A DNA stretch of 64,000 bases from Methylobacter sp. (GCA_030699385.1 JAUYMY010000012.1:1-64000), one strand, 5' to 3'. Shown: positions 8,814-14,964, counted from the first letter of the stretch. The notes: generated by a model from the sequence alone, not told the origin. Numbers and translations are program-made.

Positions 8814-9358
8814 GCCGTTTCGACCTCAACACCAAGGAATTTGGCCCGAATCGCCGCCCAATCGGAATCGGATAAACCCGCTTTTTTAGCGATAGGTTCA
8901 GCCTCTGCCGCTGCCGCTTGCAGCTTAGCCTTGGCTTTATCCGCCCATTGCTTTTGCAATACGCTTGCTTTGGTCATATCCAATACCGACCGCGCACATT
9001 CTTTAAGCAAACCAACCCTCTCACCGGGTTCAGCTTCATCCAGATCCTGTAACGTCACCATTACATCAAACAGCTCCGACTGCACCAGCGAAATCACCGC
9101 CGCACTGCGCAGATCAGAATCATCCGGTGCCGCTTCGGCTATCATCCTGGCCGCATCGGTGCTGTTTTTCACCGCCTGGATGCGTCGCTTCAGCTTGACC
9201 CCATAGCGGCCGACTGACGAACGGGCTATCTCCAGCCCGTTGTCCTGCATCCAAATCAGCAGACCGTCATAATCGGCAAAGTTGCGCCGTATCATCTCCC
9301 GCTCCAGCAGTTTTCGCTGCTCTTCCGGCAAGCTGTCTATCGCGCTCGGCTTAGGCAT
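8810..9358 (-). CDS. DUF3486 protein, small terminase subunit (Mu gp27)
   Basis: 182 aa. The N-terminus MPKPSAIDSLPEEQRKLLER and the HTH-like segment FADYDGLLIWMQDNGLEIARSS are the DUF3486 signature. The C-terminal helical part (KLQAAAAEAEPIAKKAGLS) is typical too. It acts with the large subunit to recognise and package DNA. I choose ATG 9358, which overlaps the end of the preceding gene; a longer frame from 9382 has no support. Confidence 0.92.
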   Translation of the reverse strand: MPKPSAIDSLPEEQRKLLEREMIRRNFADYDGLLIWMQDNGLEIARSSVGRYGVKLKRRIQAVKNSTDAARMIAEAAPDDSDLRSAAVISLVQSELFDVMVTLQDLDEAEPGERVGLLKECARSVLDMTKASVLQKQWADKAKAKLQAAAAEAEPIAKKAGLSDSDWAAIRAKFLGVEVETA

Positions 9359-9662
9359 CGAAATACTTCTCCGGCCGCGCAATGCCCGGCTCTACGGCTA
9401 CCGTGTATTCGACCACGTCAACCCCGTAGCGTTCCAATTTGCAGAACCAGCGCCCGTCAGGCTTGCGCGCTATGCTGATCAAATCGCGCATGTCCAGATA
9501 ATCCAAGGCCTTCCGCACCTCGGCCTGGGTCGCGTCCGGGTATTCCGCGCGCACCACCGACAGCACGATGCTTTCAAACGCACCGACCGGGCTGGCATTG
9601 TTCAGCGTTAAAAGCACCATCCAGCGGATGCTCTCTCTTCGTATGGTGGCCATGTCAGCCAT
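9351..9662 (-). CDS. Mu gp26-like winged-helix protein
   Basis: 103 aa. MATIRRESIRWMVLLTLNNA, VRAEYPDATQAEVRKALDYL and DMRDLISIARKPDGRWFCKL form a winged-helix-like fold common at the gp26 position of Mu-like phages; the exact role is unknown. GGGG lies 6 bases before ATG 9662, supporting this start over the internal ATG at 9653. The gene overlaps both neighbours. Confidence 0.8.
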   Translation of the reverse strand: MADMATIRRESIRWMVLLTLNNASPVGAFESIVLSVVRAEYPDATQAEVRKALDYLDMRDLISIARKPDGRWFCKLERYGVDVVEYTVAVEPGIARPEKYFDA

Positions 9663-10038
9663 ATTTATCCCCTTTCAACAGTGCATTTTCAATGCGTATC
9701 GCCAGCCCGTCGATCTTGCTCTCGATCACCGTCTGGTTGCGTATATAGTCGTCGCGGCGCACATACTGGTTGGGCAAATCCGCTTTCATCAGCAAAATGT
9801 CCCGCTCCACCCGCGCCCATTCTTTCGCCTCAGCGTTGGCCGCCTGTTCCAGCGCCATAAAGCGCTCGTCCCAATGCCGCTGCATCGCCTTTTGCGCAGC
9901 GTCCTGCACATTCATCCGCTCGTGCAGCCGCGCTTCGAACTGCCCGACCAGCAACTTGCCGACGCTGAACATCACCGACGCCAGCGCACTGATGACCCCA
10001 CCGGCCAGCCCCAACAACTGCCAAATATCTAGCGCCAT
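9655..10038 (-). CDS. Membrane-anchored coiled-coil protein (Mu gp25/DUF2730-like)
   Basis: 127 aa. One N-terminal membrane helix (residues 3-32, WQLLGLAGGVISALASVMFS) is followed by a long helical region with charged heptads to the end. This shape and its place before gp26-gp27 fit Mu gp25 (DUF2730). It may act at the membrane during lysis or packaging, but no function is proven for the family. It overlaps the zinc-finger gene by 10 bases. Confidence 0.7.
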   Translation of the reverse strand: MALDIWQLLGLAGGVISALASVMFSVGKLLVGQFEARLHERMNVQDAAQKAMQRHWDERFMALEQAANAEAKEWARVERDILLMKADLPNQYVRRDDYIRNQTVIESKIDGLAIRIENALLKGDKYG

Positions 10039-10259
10039 AAGCGCGACTCCTGTTCAATCGCCTGCTGACAGCCAACACAGCGCCCGCAACCGGGCAGCGC
10101 CGCCAAGCGTTCCGGCGGAATGGCAAAACCGCACTCAGTGCAATACGCTTTGCCATCCTTCCAAACCTGATGTTGCGAGGCCCGGTCTTGATGCTGCCTG
10201 AGCGCTACATCGGTCATCAGCTCAGCCGTGGCATTGGCATCGTCAATCAAATCTGTCAT
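10029..10259 (-). CDS. TraR/DksA-type C4 zinc-finger protein
   Basis: 76 aa. Four cysteines in the pattern CTECGFAIPPERLAALPGCG then RCVGC form the DksA/TraR zinc finger. The N-terminal helix (DLIDDANATAELMTDVALRQ) is the TraR-like part that enters the RNA polymerase secondary channel. Such genes are common at this place in Mu-like phages and may redirect host transcription. ATG 10259 overlaps the previous stop (TGATG). Confidence 0.9.
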   Translation of the reverse strand: MTDLIDDANATAELMTDVALRQHQDRASQHQVWKDGKAYCTECGFAIPPERLAALPGCGRCVGCQQAIEQESRLWR

Positions 10260-10489
10260 CAGCGCTGTTTCGCCCACACCAGCGCCAACTCCAGACCGGT
10301 ATTAACCAGGGAGCCTGCCAGCGAATAGCCTAAGCTGGCGAACTCACTCAACACCGCATCGCGCTTTTCTGCGCCGGTCAATTGCTTGTCCGGGGCCACA
10401 TCCAGCACCAGGCGTTTCAGCGCCGCAAACGCCGCGCCGCCGATCAGCCATTTGGCAAAACTTTCGATAATCGCTTGTCTAATATTCAT
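10259..10489 (-). CDS. Small phage protein of the lysis region, unknown
   Basis: 76 aa (MNIRQAIIESFAKWLIGGAA...). It has a weakly hydrophobic N-terminal helix and a second Ala/Leu-rich helix (YSLAGSLVNTGLELALVWAK) split by a charged middle. The position between lysozyme and the TraR gene is where Mu-like phages often carry holin or lysis accessory genes, but hydrophobicity is marginal, so I do not call a holin. Confidence 0.7.
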   Translation of the reverse strand: MNIRQAIIESFAKWLIGGAAFAALKRLVLDVAPDKQLTGAEKRDAVLSEFASLGYSLAGSLVNTGLELALVWAKQR

Positions 10490-10522
10490 TTTTTAACCCT
10501 TATTTATGTGATGTGATGTGAT

Positions 10523-10660
10523 GTGGGAGCGGCCACCCGGCCGCGAACCGGGCTGGACGGGGCATGTTGCCCCGTCCGGAACGTTTTAACATGCCCCCAT
10601 CAAAACGTTGCAACGGGGTAGATACCCCGTCGCGCGTTGCGGCCGGGTGGCCGCTCCCAC
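10523..10660. repeat. R1 pair with an R2 element between its arms
   Basis: The left R1 arm is 10523-10548 and the inverted right arm is 10638-10660. A full R2 element (GGACGGGGCA/TGCCCCGTCC hairpin, AACGTTTT/AAAACGTT, CGGGGTA/TACCCCG hairpin) fills 10552-10636. The layout looks like R2 having inserted between the arms of an R1 REPIN. Confidence 0.85.
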
Positions 10661-10674
10661 AAGTAGATACACGC

Positions 10675-10920
10675 CTACGCGCCGTCAACCTCGCGCAAAA
10701 ACGCCAAAAACTGCCCCGGCGTACTGTGCAGCAGCAAATCAAACACCGCCTCCCGCCCCCGCTGCTTAATCACCAGCAGCTCTGCCGCCAGCACTTTATC
10801 CACCAACCCAGGCGGCGCACTGTAAGCCACCGACGCCATACGGCAACCCAGGCAAACCTCCCGCCGCTCCGCCAAACCCATCAATTTTTTTATAGCCGTA
10901 ACGCGCTCTCGATAATTCAT
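10675..10920 (-). CDS. Small protein overlapping the lysozyme gene
   Basis: 81 aa, not recognised: MNYRERVTAIKKLMGLAERR, a CLGC pair, and LVDKVLAAELLVIKQRGREA. Soluble, helical, without a membrane segment, so it is not an obvious Rz. A GGGGG ribosome site lies 4 bases before ATG 10920. Its first 125 bases overlap the 3' end of the lysozyme gene in another frame. Confidence 0.7.
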   Translation of the reverse strand: MNYRERVTAIKKLMGLAERREVCLGCRMASVAYSAPPGLVDKVLAAELLVIKQRGREAVFDLLLHSTPGQFLAFLREVDGA

Positions 10921-11395
10921 TTTCCCCCTCATTGATTGACAAACCCAAACACAACACCCGTTCCGCCTCGCGCCGTTTCACCAGCCCCGGCAACACCCGC
11001 CCGCCCGCTTTAACCCAGCGCGGCAACTCATTGCAGCCGCCCTCATAATCGCCGGCGTTCCATTTTTTCACCAACGTCGAGCCGCAAAACGCCGCCGCCC
11101 CCACGTTGTAAGAAAACGACACCGCCGCATCGTACTCATGCTGATGCAACGGCACTTTCACGCATTTTTTCAGCGCGCCTTCAAACGCCTGGATGTCGGT
11201 CAACGCCCTGGACAGCGCCTTTTCAGGTGTTATCGTGTCGCCTAATTTAACGCCTGCCGTGCTGCCAAAACCCAGCGTCGGCACATCGCCCTTGACCGGA
11301 ATATGAGCGGTTTCGCGATAGCCCTCATGGGCAGTGATGCCGACCAAGGCCGCCGCCGACAGCGCCAGCGCCGCCAGATTGCTGCGTTTTATCAT
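10796..11395 (-). CDS. Phage lysozyme (GH24 endolysin)
   Basis: 199 aa muramidase that degrades peptidoglycan at lysis. HEGYRETA (catalytic Glu24), GDVPTLGFGST, and YDAAVSFSYNVGAAAFCGST and GLVKRREAERVLCLG are GH24 landmarks. Residues 6-22 form a hydrophobic signal or signal-anchor segment, so it may be SAR-type. The usual domain ends near residue 155. The last 40 residues are Gly-rich and come from DNA shared with the next gene, so the tail may be a by-product of the overlap. Driven by the Plys-like promoter. Confidence 0.93.
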   Translation of the reverse strand: MIKRSNLAALALSAAALVGITAHEGYRETAHIPVKGDVPTLGFGSTAGVKLGDTITPEKALSRALTDIQAFEGALKKCVKVPLHQHEYDAAVSFSYNVGAAAFCGSTLVKKWNAGDYEGGCNELPRWVKAGGRVLPGLVKRREAERVLCLGLSINEGENELSRARYGYKKIDGFGGAAGGLPGLPYGVGGLQCAAWVGG

Positions 11396-11457
11396 GGGTT
11401 GACTCCGCTGATGCCGCGTTGAGAGGTTTGAATTCGGTAGATAATGTTCATGCCGCC

Positions 11458-11500
11458 AGTGTAGGCGGCGGCAACGAGGCAGGAAATTAACGCCTGTTAA
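11458..11500 (-). promoter_or_regulatory. Late promoter Plys-like (activator dyad plus -10)
   Basis: Perfect dyad TTAAC-GCCT-GTTAA on the plus strand at 11487-11500. On the minus strand, 23 bp further on, is TACACT (11458-11463). The dyad centre falls near -42 from the expected transcript start and there is no -35 hexamer, as in Mor/C-activated Mu promoters. The lysozyme ATG is about 55 bases downstream. Confidence 0.72.
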
Positions 11501-11518
11501 AAGCGTAGAGGGGGGCTT

Positions 11519-11544
11519 TTATCCCCCCTTTGAAAAAGGGGGAT
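11519..11544 (-). terminator. Hairpin after the Mor/C gene
   Basis: ATCCCCCC and AGGGGGAT arms face each other just past the Mor/C stop. A short A/T run follows. It could insulate the late promoter from upstream transcription. Confidence 0.5.
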
Positions 11545-11552
11545 AGGGGGAT

Positions 11553-11885
11553 TTAATCAAACAGCCGCATCTGCCGCTTAGCCAGCTCAGACGCATACAT
11601 GCGCTTAACGATGCGGTAGATTTCTTTGGTGGTCAGGCCGTACTCGCGGTGCAGCGCGTCGTGATTACTGCCGTCGAATTTTTGAAAAATCTCCAGATTG
11701 CGCTGATGCTGAAGGTAAGCCTCGCCTTTCGGGAAATACAGCGGCGTCCCGGAATAATGCGCCCGAATCGTTTCAGTCACGCAAAAAGCGATACCCGCCA
11801 CATCCGGTTGTGCCAGCTTAGCCAGCTCAACGCACAGCAGCTGGTGCATTTCTATTAGTTTTTCCGGGTAATTTTCAGGCAACAT
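11553..11885 (-). CDS. Mor/C-family transcription activator
   Basis: 110 aa. The C-terminal HTH, DALHREYGLTTKEIYRIVKR, and the N-terminal dimerisation part (MLPENYPEKLIEMHQLLCVE) are the Mor/C family of Mu. It sits just upstream of lysozyme, where Mu places C, the activator of late promoters. AGGAG lies 6 bases before ATG 11885; a longer frame to 11912 would run into the promoter. The likely targets are the two dyad promoters at 11487 and 2948. No second Mor gene is seen, so it may do both jobs. Confidence 0.88.
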   Translation of the reverse strand: MLPENYPEKLIEMHQLLCVELAKLAQPDVAGIAFCVTETIRAHYSGTPLYFPKGEAYLQHQRNLEIFQKFDGSNHDALHREYGLTTKEIYRIVKRMYASELAKRQMRLFD

Positions 11886-11898
11886 GGCGGCTCCTGTG

Positions 11899-11939
11899 GG
11901 TTTATAAAGCAAGCTATTATAAACCTATGCTTTATAACC
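11899..11939 (-). promoter_or_regulatory. AT-rich palindromic promoter of the Mor/C gene
   Basis: The arms GGTTTATAAAGCAAG and CTATGCTTTATAACC are inverted around TATTATAA. A TATAAT -10 is embedded on the minus strand and no -35 is seen. A close relative is at 12256-12295. Probably an operator-controlled promoter. Confidence 0.55.
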
Positions 11940-11949
11940 GCGCACAAAA

Positions 11950-11967
11950 AACCCGCCGTAGCGGGTT
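11950..11967 (-). terminator. Rho-independent terminator (cassette boundary E)
   Basis: AACCCGC-TACG-GCGGGTT on the minus strand followed by a T run. It ends the 71-aa gene transcript just before the Mor/C promoter. Confidence 0.85.
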
Positions 11968-11980
11968 TGGTGGGGTTGTT

Positions 11981-12006
11981 GTGGGAGCGGCCACCCGGCC
12001 GCGAAC
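11981..12006. repeat. R1 single arm
   Basis: GTGGGAGCGGCCACCCGG continuing to GCCGCGAAC. It lies between the 71-aa gene stop and its terminator. The flanks GTTGTT and CCTTAACG are shared with the copy at 13416. Confidence 0.85.
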
Positions 12007-12015
12007 CCTTAACGC

Positions 12016-12231
12016 TTAAAACTCAAAGCGGATATGCTGCCCGCCGACCGCCGCCAACCGTTCGATAGAATCCTTAAGCAGGTGTCCGGCATGGGTCACG
12101 CACAGCGGGGCTTGGTTGCTCTGGGCAATGGCGGCCAATTCGTTAAGCGCATTGATGCTGACCGCTTTGGCATCAACAGTGATGCCCGCCCCGGCGGACA
12201 AGAGGGTTTTTAAAGTGTCGGTGCTGTGCAT
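12016..12231 (-). CDS. Small accessory protein, unknown
   Basis: 71 aa: MHSTDTLKTLLSAGAGITVD, AVSINALNELAAIAQSNQAP, a CVTHAGHL segment and AAVGGQHIRFEF. It resembles small alpha/beta proteins but I do not recognise a family. GGAG lies 7 bases before ATG. It forms its own cassette: the palindromic promoter at 12256 in front, terminator at 11950 behind. It shares its promoter type with the Mor/C gene, so it should be made at the same time. Confidence 0.75.
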   Translation of the reverse strand: MHSTDTLKTLLSAGAGITVDAKAVSINALNELAAIAQSNQAPLCVTHAGHLLKDSIERLAAVGGQHIRFEF

Positions 12232-12255
12232 GGATTTTCTCCGGTGGCGGGTGTG

Positions 12256-12295
12256 GGTTTATAAAAGGTCGTATTATAAACCATGCGTTTATGAC
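12256..12295 (-). promoter_or_regulatory. AT-rich palindromic promoter of the 71-aa gene
   Basis: Same layout as 11899-11939: GGTTTATAAAA, central TATTATAAACC, then TTTATGACC. TATAAT lies on the minus strand and no -35 is seen. Confidence 0.55.
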
Positions 12296-12306
12296 CGGCA
12301 CAAAAA

Positions 12307-12324
12307 AACCCGCCGTAGCGGGTT
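12307..12324 (-). terminator. Rho-independent terminator (cassette boundary D)
   Basis: AACCCGC-TACG-GCGGGTT hairpin followed by seven T on the minus strand. It ends the transcript of the 12361 gene. Confidence 0.87.
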
Positions 12325-12360
12325 TAATGGGCCGGGGGAGTTTACAGCACGCCGCATTCA

Positions 12361-13296
12361 TTATGGCTCGTCGCCCTGATGTTCAAATAAGTCAATTTGA
12401 CGGTGCGCCAATCGATGCTCTATCACTTCCTGAATGATATAGTCAGTCCGCATCCCTCTTGAAGTCAGCCATTGGCTGATGCGCAGCTTTACTTTCAAAA
12501 TGTCGTTTTTAGCAAAGACCTCTTCGCTAGACTGAACGCGACTGATAAAGCCTTCATCCAAAATATCGGCAAAAAAAGTATTTGAACCGTCTGAAAACCG
12601 CCATTTGTTGCCTTCTGCAAAAGAGGCGTTGACGACTTGCAGGCTAACAATAGTGGTGTGGTCGTTTATTTCCTCATCGGCGGGGGCGGGGGCAATAAAA
12701 TAAAGGGCTTCGCTGCTGTCAATATGCAGTATCGGCTGTGTTGGATTTTCGGCGCTCAGGATAGAAAACGAGTCAATGCCCTCGCGTGTTAATGGGGCGT
12801 GTATTAAGGCCTCAAACGCCTTCCTTATTTTGAAGTTTTTAAGCATCTCCAAGGCCTGCTGTTCAATATCGTAGTGTTCATTATCGATAAAGACCCTGAC
12901 AATACCGTCATCCATGATTTCAGTCTTGGACACTTTACGGTTTTTAGCCCACCTTAAAAAGCCGATTAAGGTGCCGCCACCCCAGTTAACCAAGCCAATA
13001 ATACCCGCCGCATTTAAAACAGCGCTGGTGCTGCCGTGGTTAAACACATCCATTGCGTCAACAATAATGTTTTTGGCGTGAGCCACCATGTCAACGCCAA
13101 AACAACCGGTTTTAAACGACCCTTTTACACTAACGGTTATTTTAAATTTGTCACCCTGTAAGACGTTGCCCACAGCTTCCATCAGCCCGCCTATCGCCAA
13201 AAGCGCAGGCGCAAGGTCGTTAACATCCATTTCATGGAGGTCTAATGCGGGGCCGTCATACACTATTTGAAAATGGGCGTTGCTCACTTTGTTCAC
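12361..13296 (-). CDS. Accessory cassette protein, unknown (about 311 aa)
   Basis: Not recognised. The N-terminus HFQIVYDGPALDLHEMDVND is followed by an alpha/beta region. A hydrophobic stretch around residues 95-125 (LNAAGIIGLVNWGGGTLIGF) could cross a membrane. The C-terminal half is beta-rich (IVSLQVVNASFAEGNKWRFS). A start at TTG 13353 is ruled out because that TTG is the -35 of the cassette promoter, so I use GTG 13296; GTG 13287 is also possible and neither has a strong ribosome site. It is a single-gene cassette with its own promoter and terminator, typical of a lysogenic conversion or defence moron (inference). Confidence 0.7.
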   Translation of the reverse strand: MNKVSNAHFQIVYDGPALDLHEMDVNDLAPALLAIGGLMEAVGNVLQGDKFKITVSVKGSFKTGCFGVDMVAHAKNIIVDAMDVFNHGSTSAVLNAAGIIGLVNWGGGTLIGFLRWAKNRKVSKTEIMDDGIVRVFIDNEHYDIEQQALEMLKNFKIRKAFEALIHAPLTREGIDSFSILSAENPTQPILHIDSSEALYFIAPAPADEEINDHTTIVSLQVVNASFAEGNKWRFSDGSNTFFADILDEGFISRVQSSEEVFAKNDILKVKLRISQWLTSRGMRTDYIIQEVIEHRLAHRQIDLFEHQGDEP

Positions 13297-13324
13297 CGAA
13301 GTCTTTGCAGGTTTCTTTGCCGCC

Positions 13325-13353
13325 AATCTACAAGCACAAGCCCGCCCTGTCAA
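13325..13353 (-). promoter_or_regulatory. Sigma70 promoter, cassette copy A
   Basis: TTGACA (13348-13353), 17-bp spacer, TAGATT (13325-13330) on the minus strand. The same two hexamers and spacing recur at 13970 and 14684. Confidence 0.82.
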
Positions 13354-13379
13354 CCAACCCTAACCCACGGGCAACAAAA

Positions 13380-13398
13380 AACCCGCTTAAAGCGGGTT
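13380..13398 (-). terminator. Rho-independent terminator (cassette boundary A)
   Basis: AACCCGCTTTAAGCGGGTT followed by T run and GTTGCC on the minus strand. It ends the DUF1640 transcript. Confidence 0.87.
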
Positions 13399-13415
13399 GT
13401 GTGGGGCGTGTTGTT

Positions 13416-13441
13416 GTGGGAGCGGCCACCCGGCCGCGAAC
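13416..13441. repeat. R1 single arm
   Basis: R1 core between the DUF1640 gene and its terminator. It is flanked by the same GTTGTT and CCTTAACG as the copy at 11981, so this roughly 38-bp block was duplicated together with its surroundings. Confidence 0.85.
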
Positions 13442-13452
13442 CCTTAACGGGG

Positions 13453-13755
13453 TTAGACAGGGAAAAAGGCGCGCAGCACCAGCGCCAAAATACCGCCCAA
13501 GACCAGACCCAGCATCCACTTTAGCAGGGTTAGTTCACCGGAAAGCCGGGTGTCAAGACGGTCAATTTTGGCGTCGATGCCATCTAGCCTGCGCTCCAGT
13601 TTAATCAAGTCGGTTTTGGTGGCCAACTGCGAGTCGAGGGTTTCAGCCAATACGCCTTGCAAGGCTTCCGATTCCGCTTTGGCTTGTTGGTCGGAAATGC
13701 CGGCGGCTTTAAGTTTTTCCACAAATTTCAAGGTGTCGAAGGTGATGGTGGTCAT
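13453..13755 (-). CDS. DUF1640-like coiled-coil membrane protein
   Basis: 100 aa. FDTLKFVEKLKAAGISDQQA at the N-terminus, a coiled coil (TKTDLIKLERRLDGIDAKID) and one C-terminal membrane helix (LKWMLGLVLGGILALVLRAF) give the DUF1640/CCDC90-like layout often carried by mobile elements. The function is unknown. Its ATG overlaps the stop of the 56-aa gene (ATGA), so both are translated together. Confidence 0.85.
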   Translation of the reverse strand: MTTITFDTLKFVEKLKAAGISDQQAKAESEALQGVLAETLDSQLATKTDLIKLERRLDGIDAKIDRLDTRLSGELTLLKWMLGLVLGGILALVLRAFFPV

Positions 13756-13922
13756 GGCCGTCCATTCCGGTAAGTGACCTCAAACCTGCCGAAGTCATTA
13801 TCGCCCAGCTTGGGTGGGATAAACCTTGATTTCTCTATGTTGTGCGACTTGCCGCTGACCCTTAAAAACTGCACGGCCGTTAATTGCTCGGTCTTCACCG
13901 GCCTTAAAATAAGCTTGTTCAT
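13752..13922 (-). CDS. Small protein coupled to the DUF1640 gene (56 aa)
   Basis: 56 aa: MNKLILRPVKTEQLTAVQFL, then SGKSHNIEKSRFIPPKLGDN and FGRFEVTYRNGRP. AGGAG lies 9 bases before ATG and the end overlaps the next ATG. It looks like a small basic beta-rich protein and I do not recognise it. Promoter copy B lies about 50 bases upstream, so this is the first gene of a two-gene cassette. Confidence 0.75.
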   Translation of the reverse strand: MNKLILRPVKTEQLTAVQFLRVSGKSHNIEKSRFIPPKLGDNDFGRFEVTYRNGRP

Positions 13923-13969
13923 GAGTTGCCGCTCCTAAATGATGGCTCTAACAGCCGTTTCTTAACGTT

Positions 13970-13998
13970 AATCTACAAACTAATTCATACCCTGTCAA
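13970..13998 (-). promoter_or_regulatory. Sigma70 promoter, cassette copy B
   Basis: TTGACA (13993-13998), 17 bp, TAGATT (13970-13975). The spacer GGGTATGAATTAGTTTG is identical to copy C. Confidence 0.85.
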
Positions 13999-14026
13999 CC
14001 AGACTGCCACCACCCAGGCAACAAAA

Positions 14027-14045
14027 AACCCGCTTAAAGCGGGTT
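14027..14045 (-). terminator. Rho-independent terminator (cassette boundary B)
   Basis: AACCCGCTTTAAGCGGGTT plus T run on the minus strand, after the DUF2335 gene. About 45 bases on its upstream side match the flank of boundary C. Confidence 0.87.
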
Positions 14046-14093
14046 TAATGGGGCGGTGGGCTAACTCACCCATTCCGGCAACAGCGCGGCGGC

Positions 14094-14477
14094 TCATTTA
14101 CTTTTTCCACTTAAAAACACCCCTGCCAACCCAGCCAGCGCCGAAGTCGCTATGATGCCGCCCGCAGTGGGCTGGCCGTGCAAAGCAACATAAGAACCAA
14201 AGCCAACGCCTGTCAAGCCGATTAAAAAGGCAAATATCTGCCCCAGTACGCGCTCGATAAAGGTGTAATGGTTGACTCTTCTGTTTTCGGCGCGCCGATG
14301 TTCGGCTTCTATTTGGGTTTGCTTGATAACCCAGTCAACCGCGTCAGGTTTAAATTTTTGGAGCTGCTCAAGCTGGGGGACAGGGAGAATAGGACAGTCG
14401 GTTTCATGTTGTTGGAATGATAGCTGATGCCCGTTTTTTCCGCTATTGACGTTAGCGGTGGTATGTTTGTTCGCCAT
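14094..14477 (-). CDS. DUF2335-family membrane protein
   Basis: 127 aa. A hydrophilic N-terminus (residues 1-75, with PVPQLEQLQKFKPDAVDWVI) is followed by two membrane helices (VLGQIFAFLIGLTGVGFGSY and GGIIATSALAGLAGVFL), the DUF2335 layout. Function unknown. It overlaps the 65-aa gene by 26 bases, so the two form one cassette driven by promoter copy C. Confidence 0.87.
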   Translation of the reverse strand: MANKHTTANVNSGKNGHQLSFQQHETDCPILPVPQLEQLQKFKPDAVDWVIKQTQIEAEHRRAENRRVNHYTFIERVLGQIFAFLIGLTGVGFGSYVALHGQPTAGGIIATSALAGLAGVFLSGKSK

Positions 14478-14649
14478 ACGGGTATTGCTTAATTGATTTA
14501 TTCATATCGCAAGCAACACGCCTTGCATCGCCTTGCAGCAAAGCCATATCCTTAGAGAAATCATTACGCGAAGGCCGCACGTAGGCCGATCTTGTGTCTA
14601 AAACGAGCACCTGCCTTGCCCCTGCTAAAAAGTTTTTAAGATGATCCAT
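14452..14649 (-). CDS. Small protein coupled to DUF2335 (65 aa)
   Basis: 65 aa: MDHLKNFLAGARQVLVLDTR, SAYVRPSRNDFSKDMALLQG, VACDMNKSIKQYPYGEQTYH. Similar short proteins with YVRPSRNDF are common in mobile elements, often beside DUF2335, but have no known role. I start at ATG 14649; the longer frame from TTG 14712 begins in the -35 of the promoter. Confidence 0.78.
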   Translation of the reverse strand: MDHLKNFLAGARQVLVLDTRSAYVRPSRNDFSKDMALLQGDARRVACDMNKSIKQYPYGEQTYHR

Positions 14650-14683
14650 GATGCTTACCCCTTTATTGGTATTTCTTAGCGTT

Positions 14684-14712
14684 AATCTACAAACTAATTC
14701 ATACCCTGTCAA
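14684..14712 (-). promoter_or_regulatory. Sigma70 promoter, cassette copy C
   Basis: TTGACA (14707-14712), 17 bp, TAGATT (14684-14689). It drives the 65-aa and DUF2335 genes. Confidence 0.85.
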
Positions 14713-14739
14713 CCAGACTAAGCTAAGCAGGCAACAAAA

Positions 14740-14758
14740 AACCCGCTTAAAGCGGGTT
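14740..14758 (-). terminator. Rho-independent terminator (cassette boundary C)
   Basis: AACCCGCTTTAAGCGGGTT plus T run, on the minus strand. It separates the cassette region from the remnant and R2 element upstream. Confidence 0.85.
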
Positions 14759-14775
14759 TAATGGGGCGGTGTGGG

Positions 14776-14851
14776 CTAACCCGCCAATTCCGGCAACAGC
14801 GCGGCGGCCAATTGCTCGCGAGCGGCGCGCTGTTCCTGCCGAACGCGCGAC
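14776..14851 (-). pseudogene. C-terminal remnant of a lost gene
   Basis: The frame reads RQEQRAAREQLAAALLPELA then Gly and TAG with no start; an R2 element abuts its upstream side. A diverged copy of the last third lies at about 14062-14093, after the DUF2335 stop. I read this as the tail of a gene cut when R2 arrived or when cassettes were exchanged. Confidence 0.4.
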
Positions 14852-14950
14852 GGGGTATATACCCCGTTGCAACGTTTTAATGCGACCATAAAACGTTTCG
14901 GACGGGGCAACATGCCCCGTCCGGCCTTGGGGAGAAATACCCCGTCGCGC
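14843..14950. repeat. R2 element with extra half copy
   Basis: CGACGGGGTA/TACCCCGT hairpin, AACGTTTTA/TAAAACGTT, then GGACGGGGCA/TGCCCCGTCC. Positions 14928-14950 repeat half of the first hairpin. It lies just after the DUF2786 stop. Confidence 0.85.
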
Positions 14951-14964
14951 CTAGGCGAGAAATA

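Noticed and set aside
10259..10489. Holin call for the 76-aa protein
   Set aside because: Its helices are too polar for a confident holin.
13297..13353. TTG start for the 311-aa gene
   Set aside because: The TTG is part of the -35 hexamer TTGACA, so it precedes the transcript.
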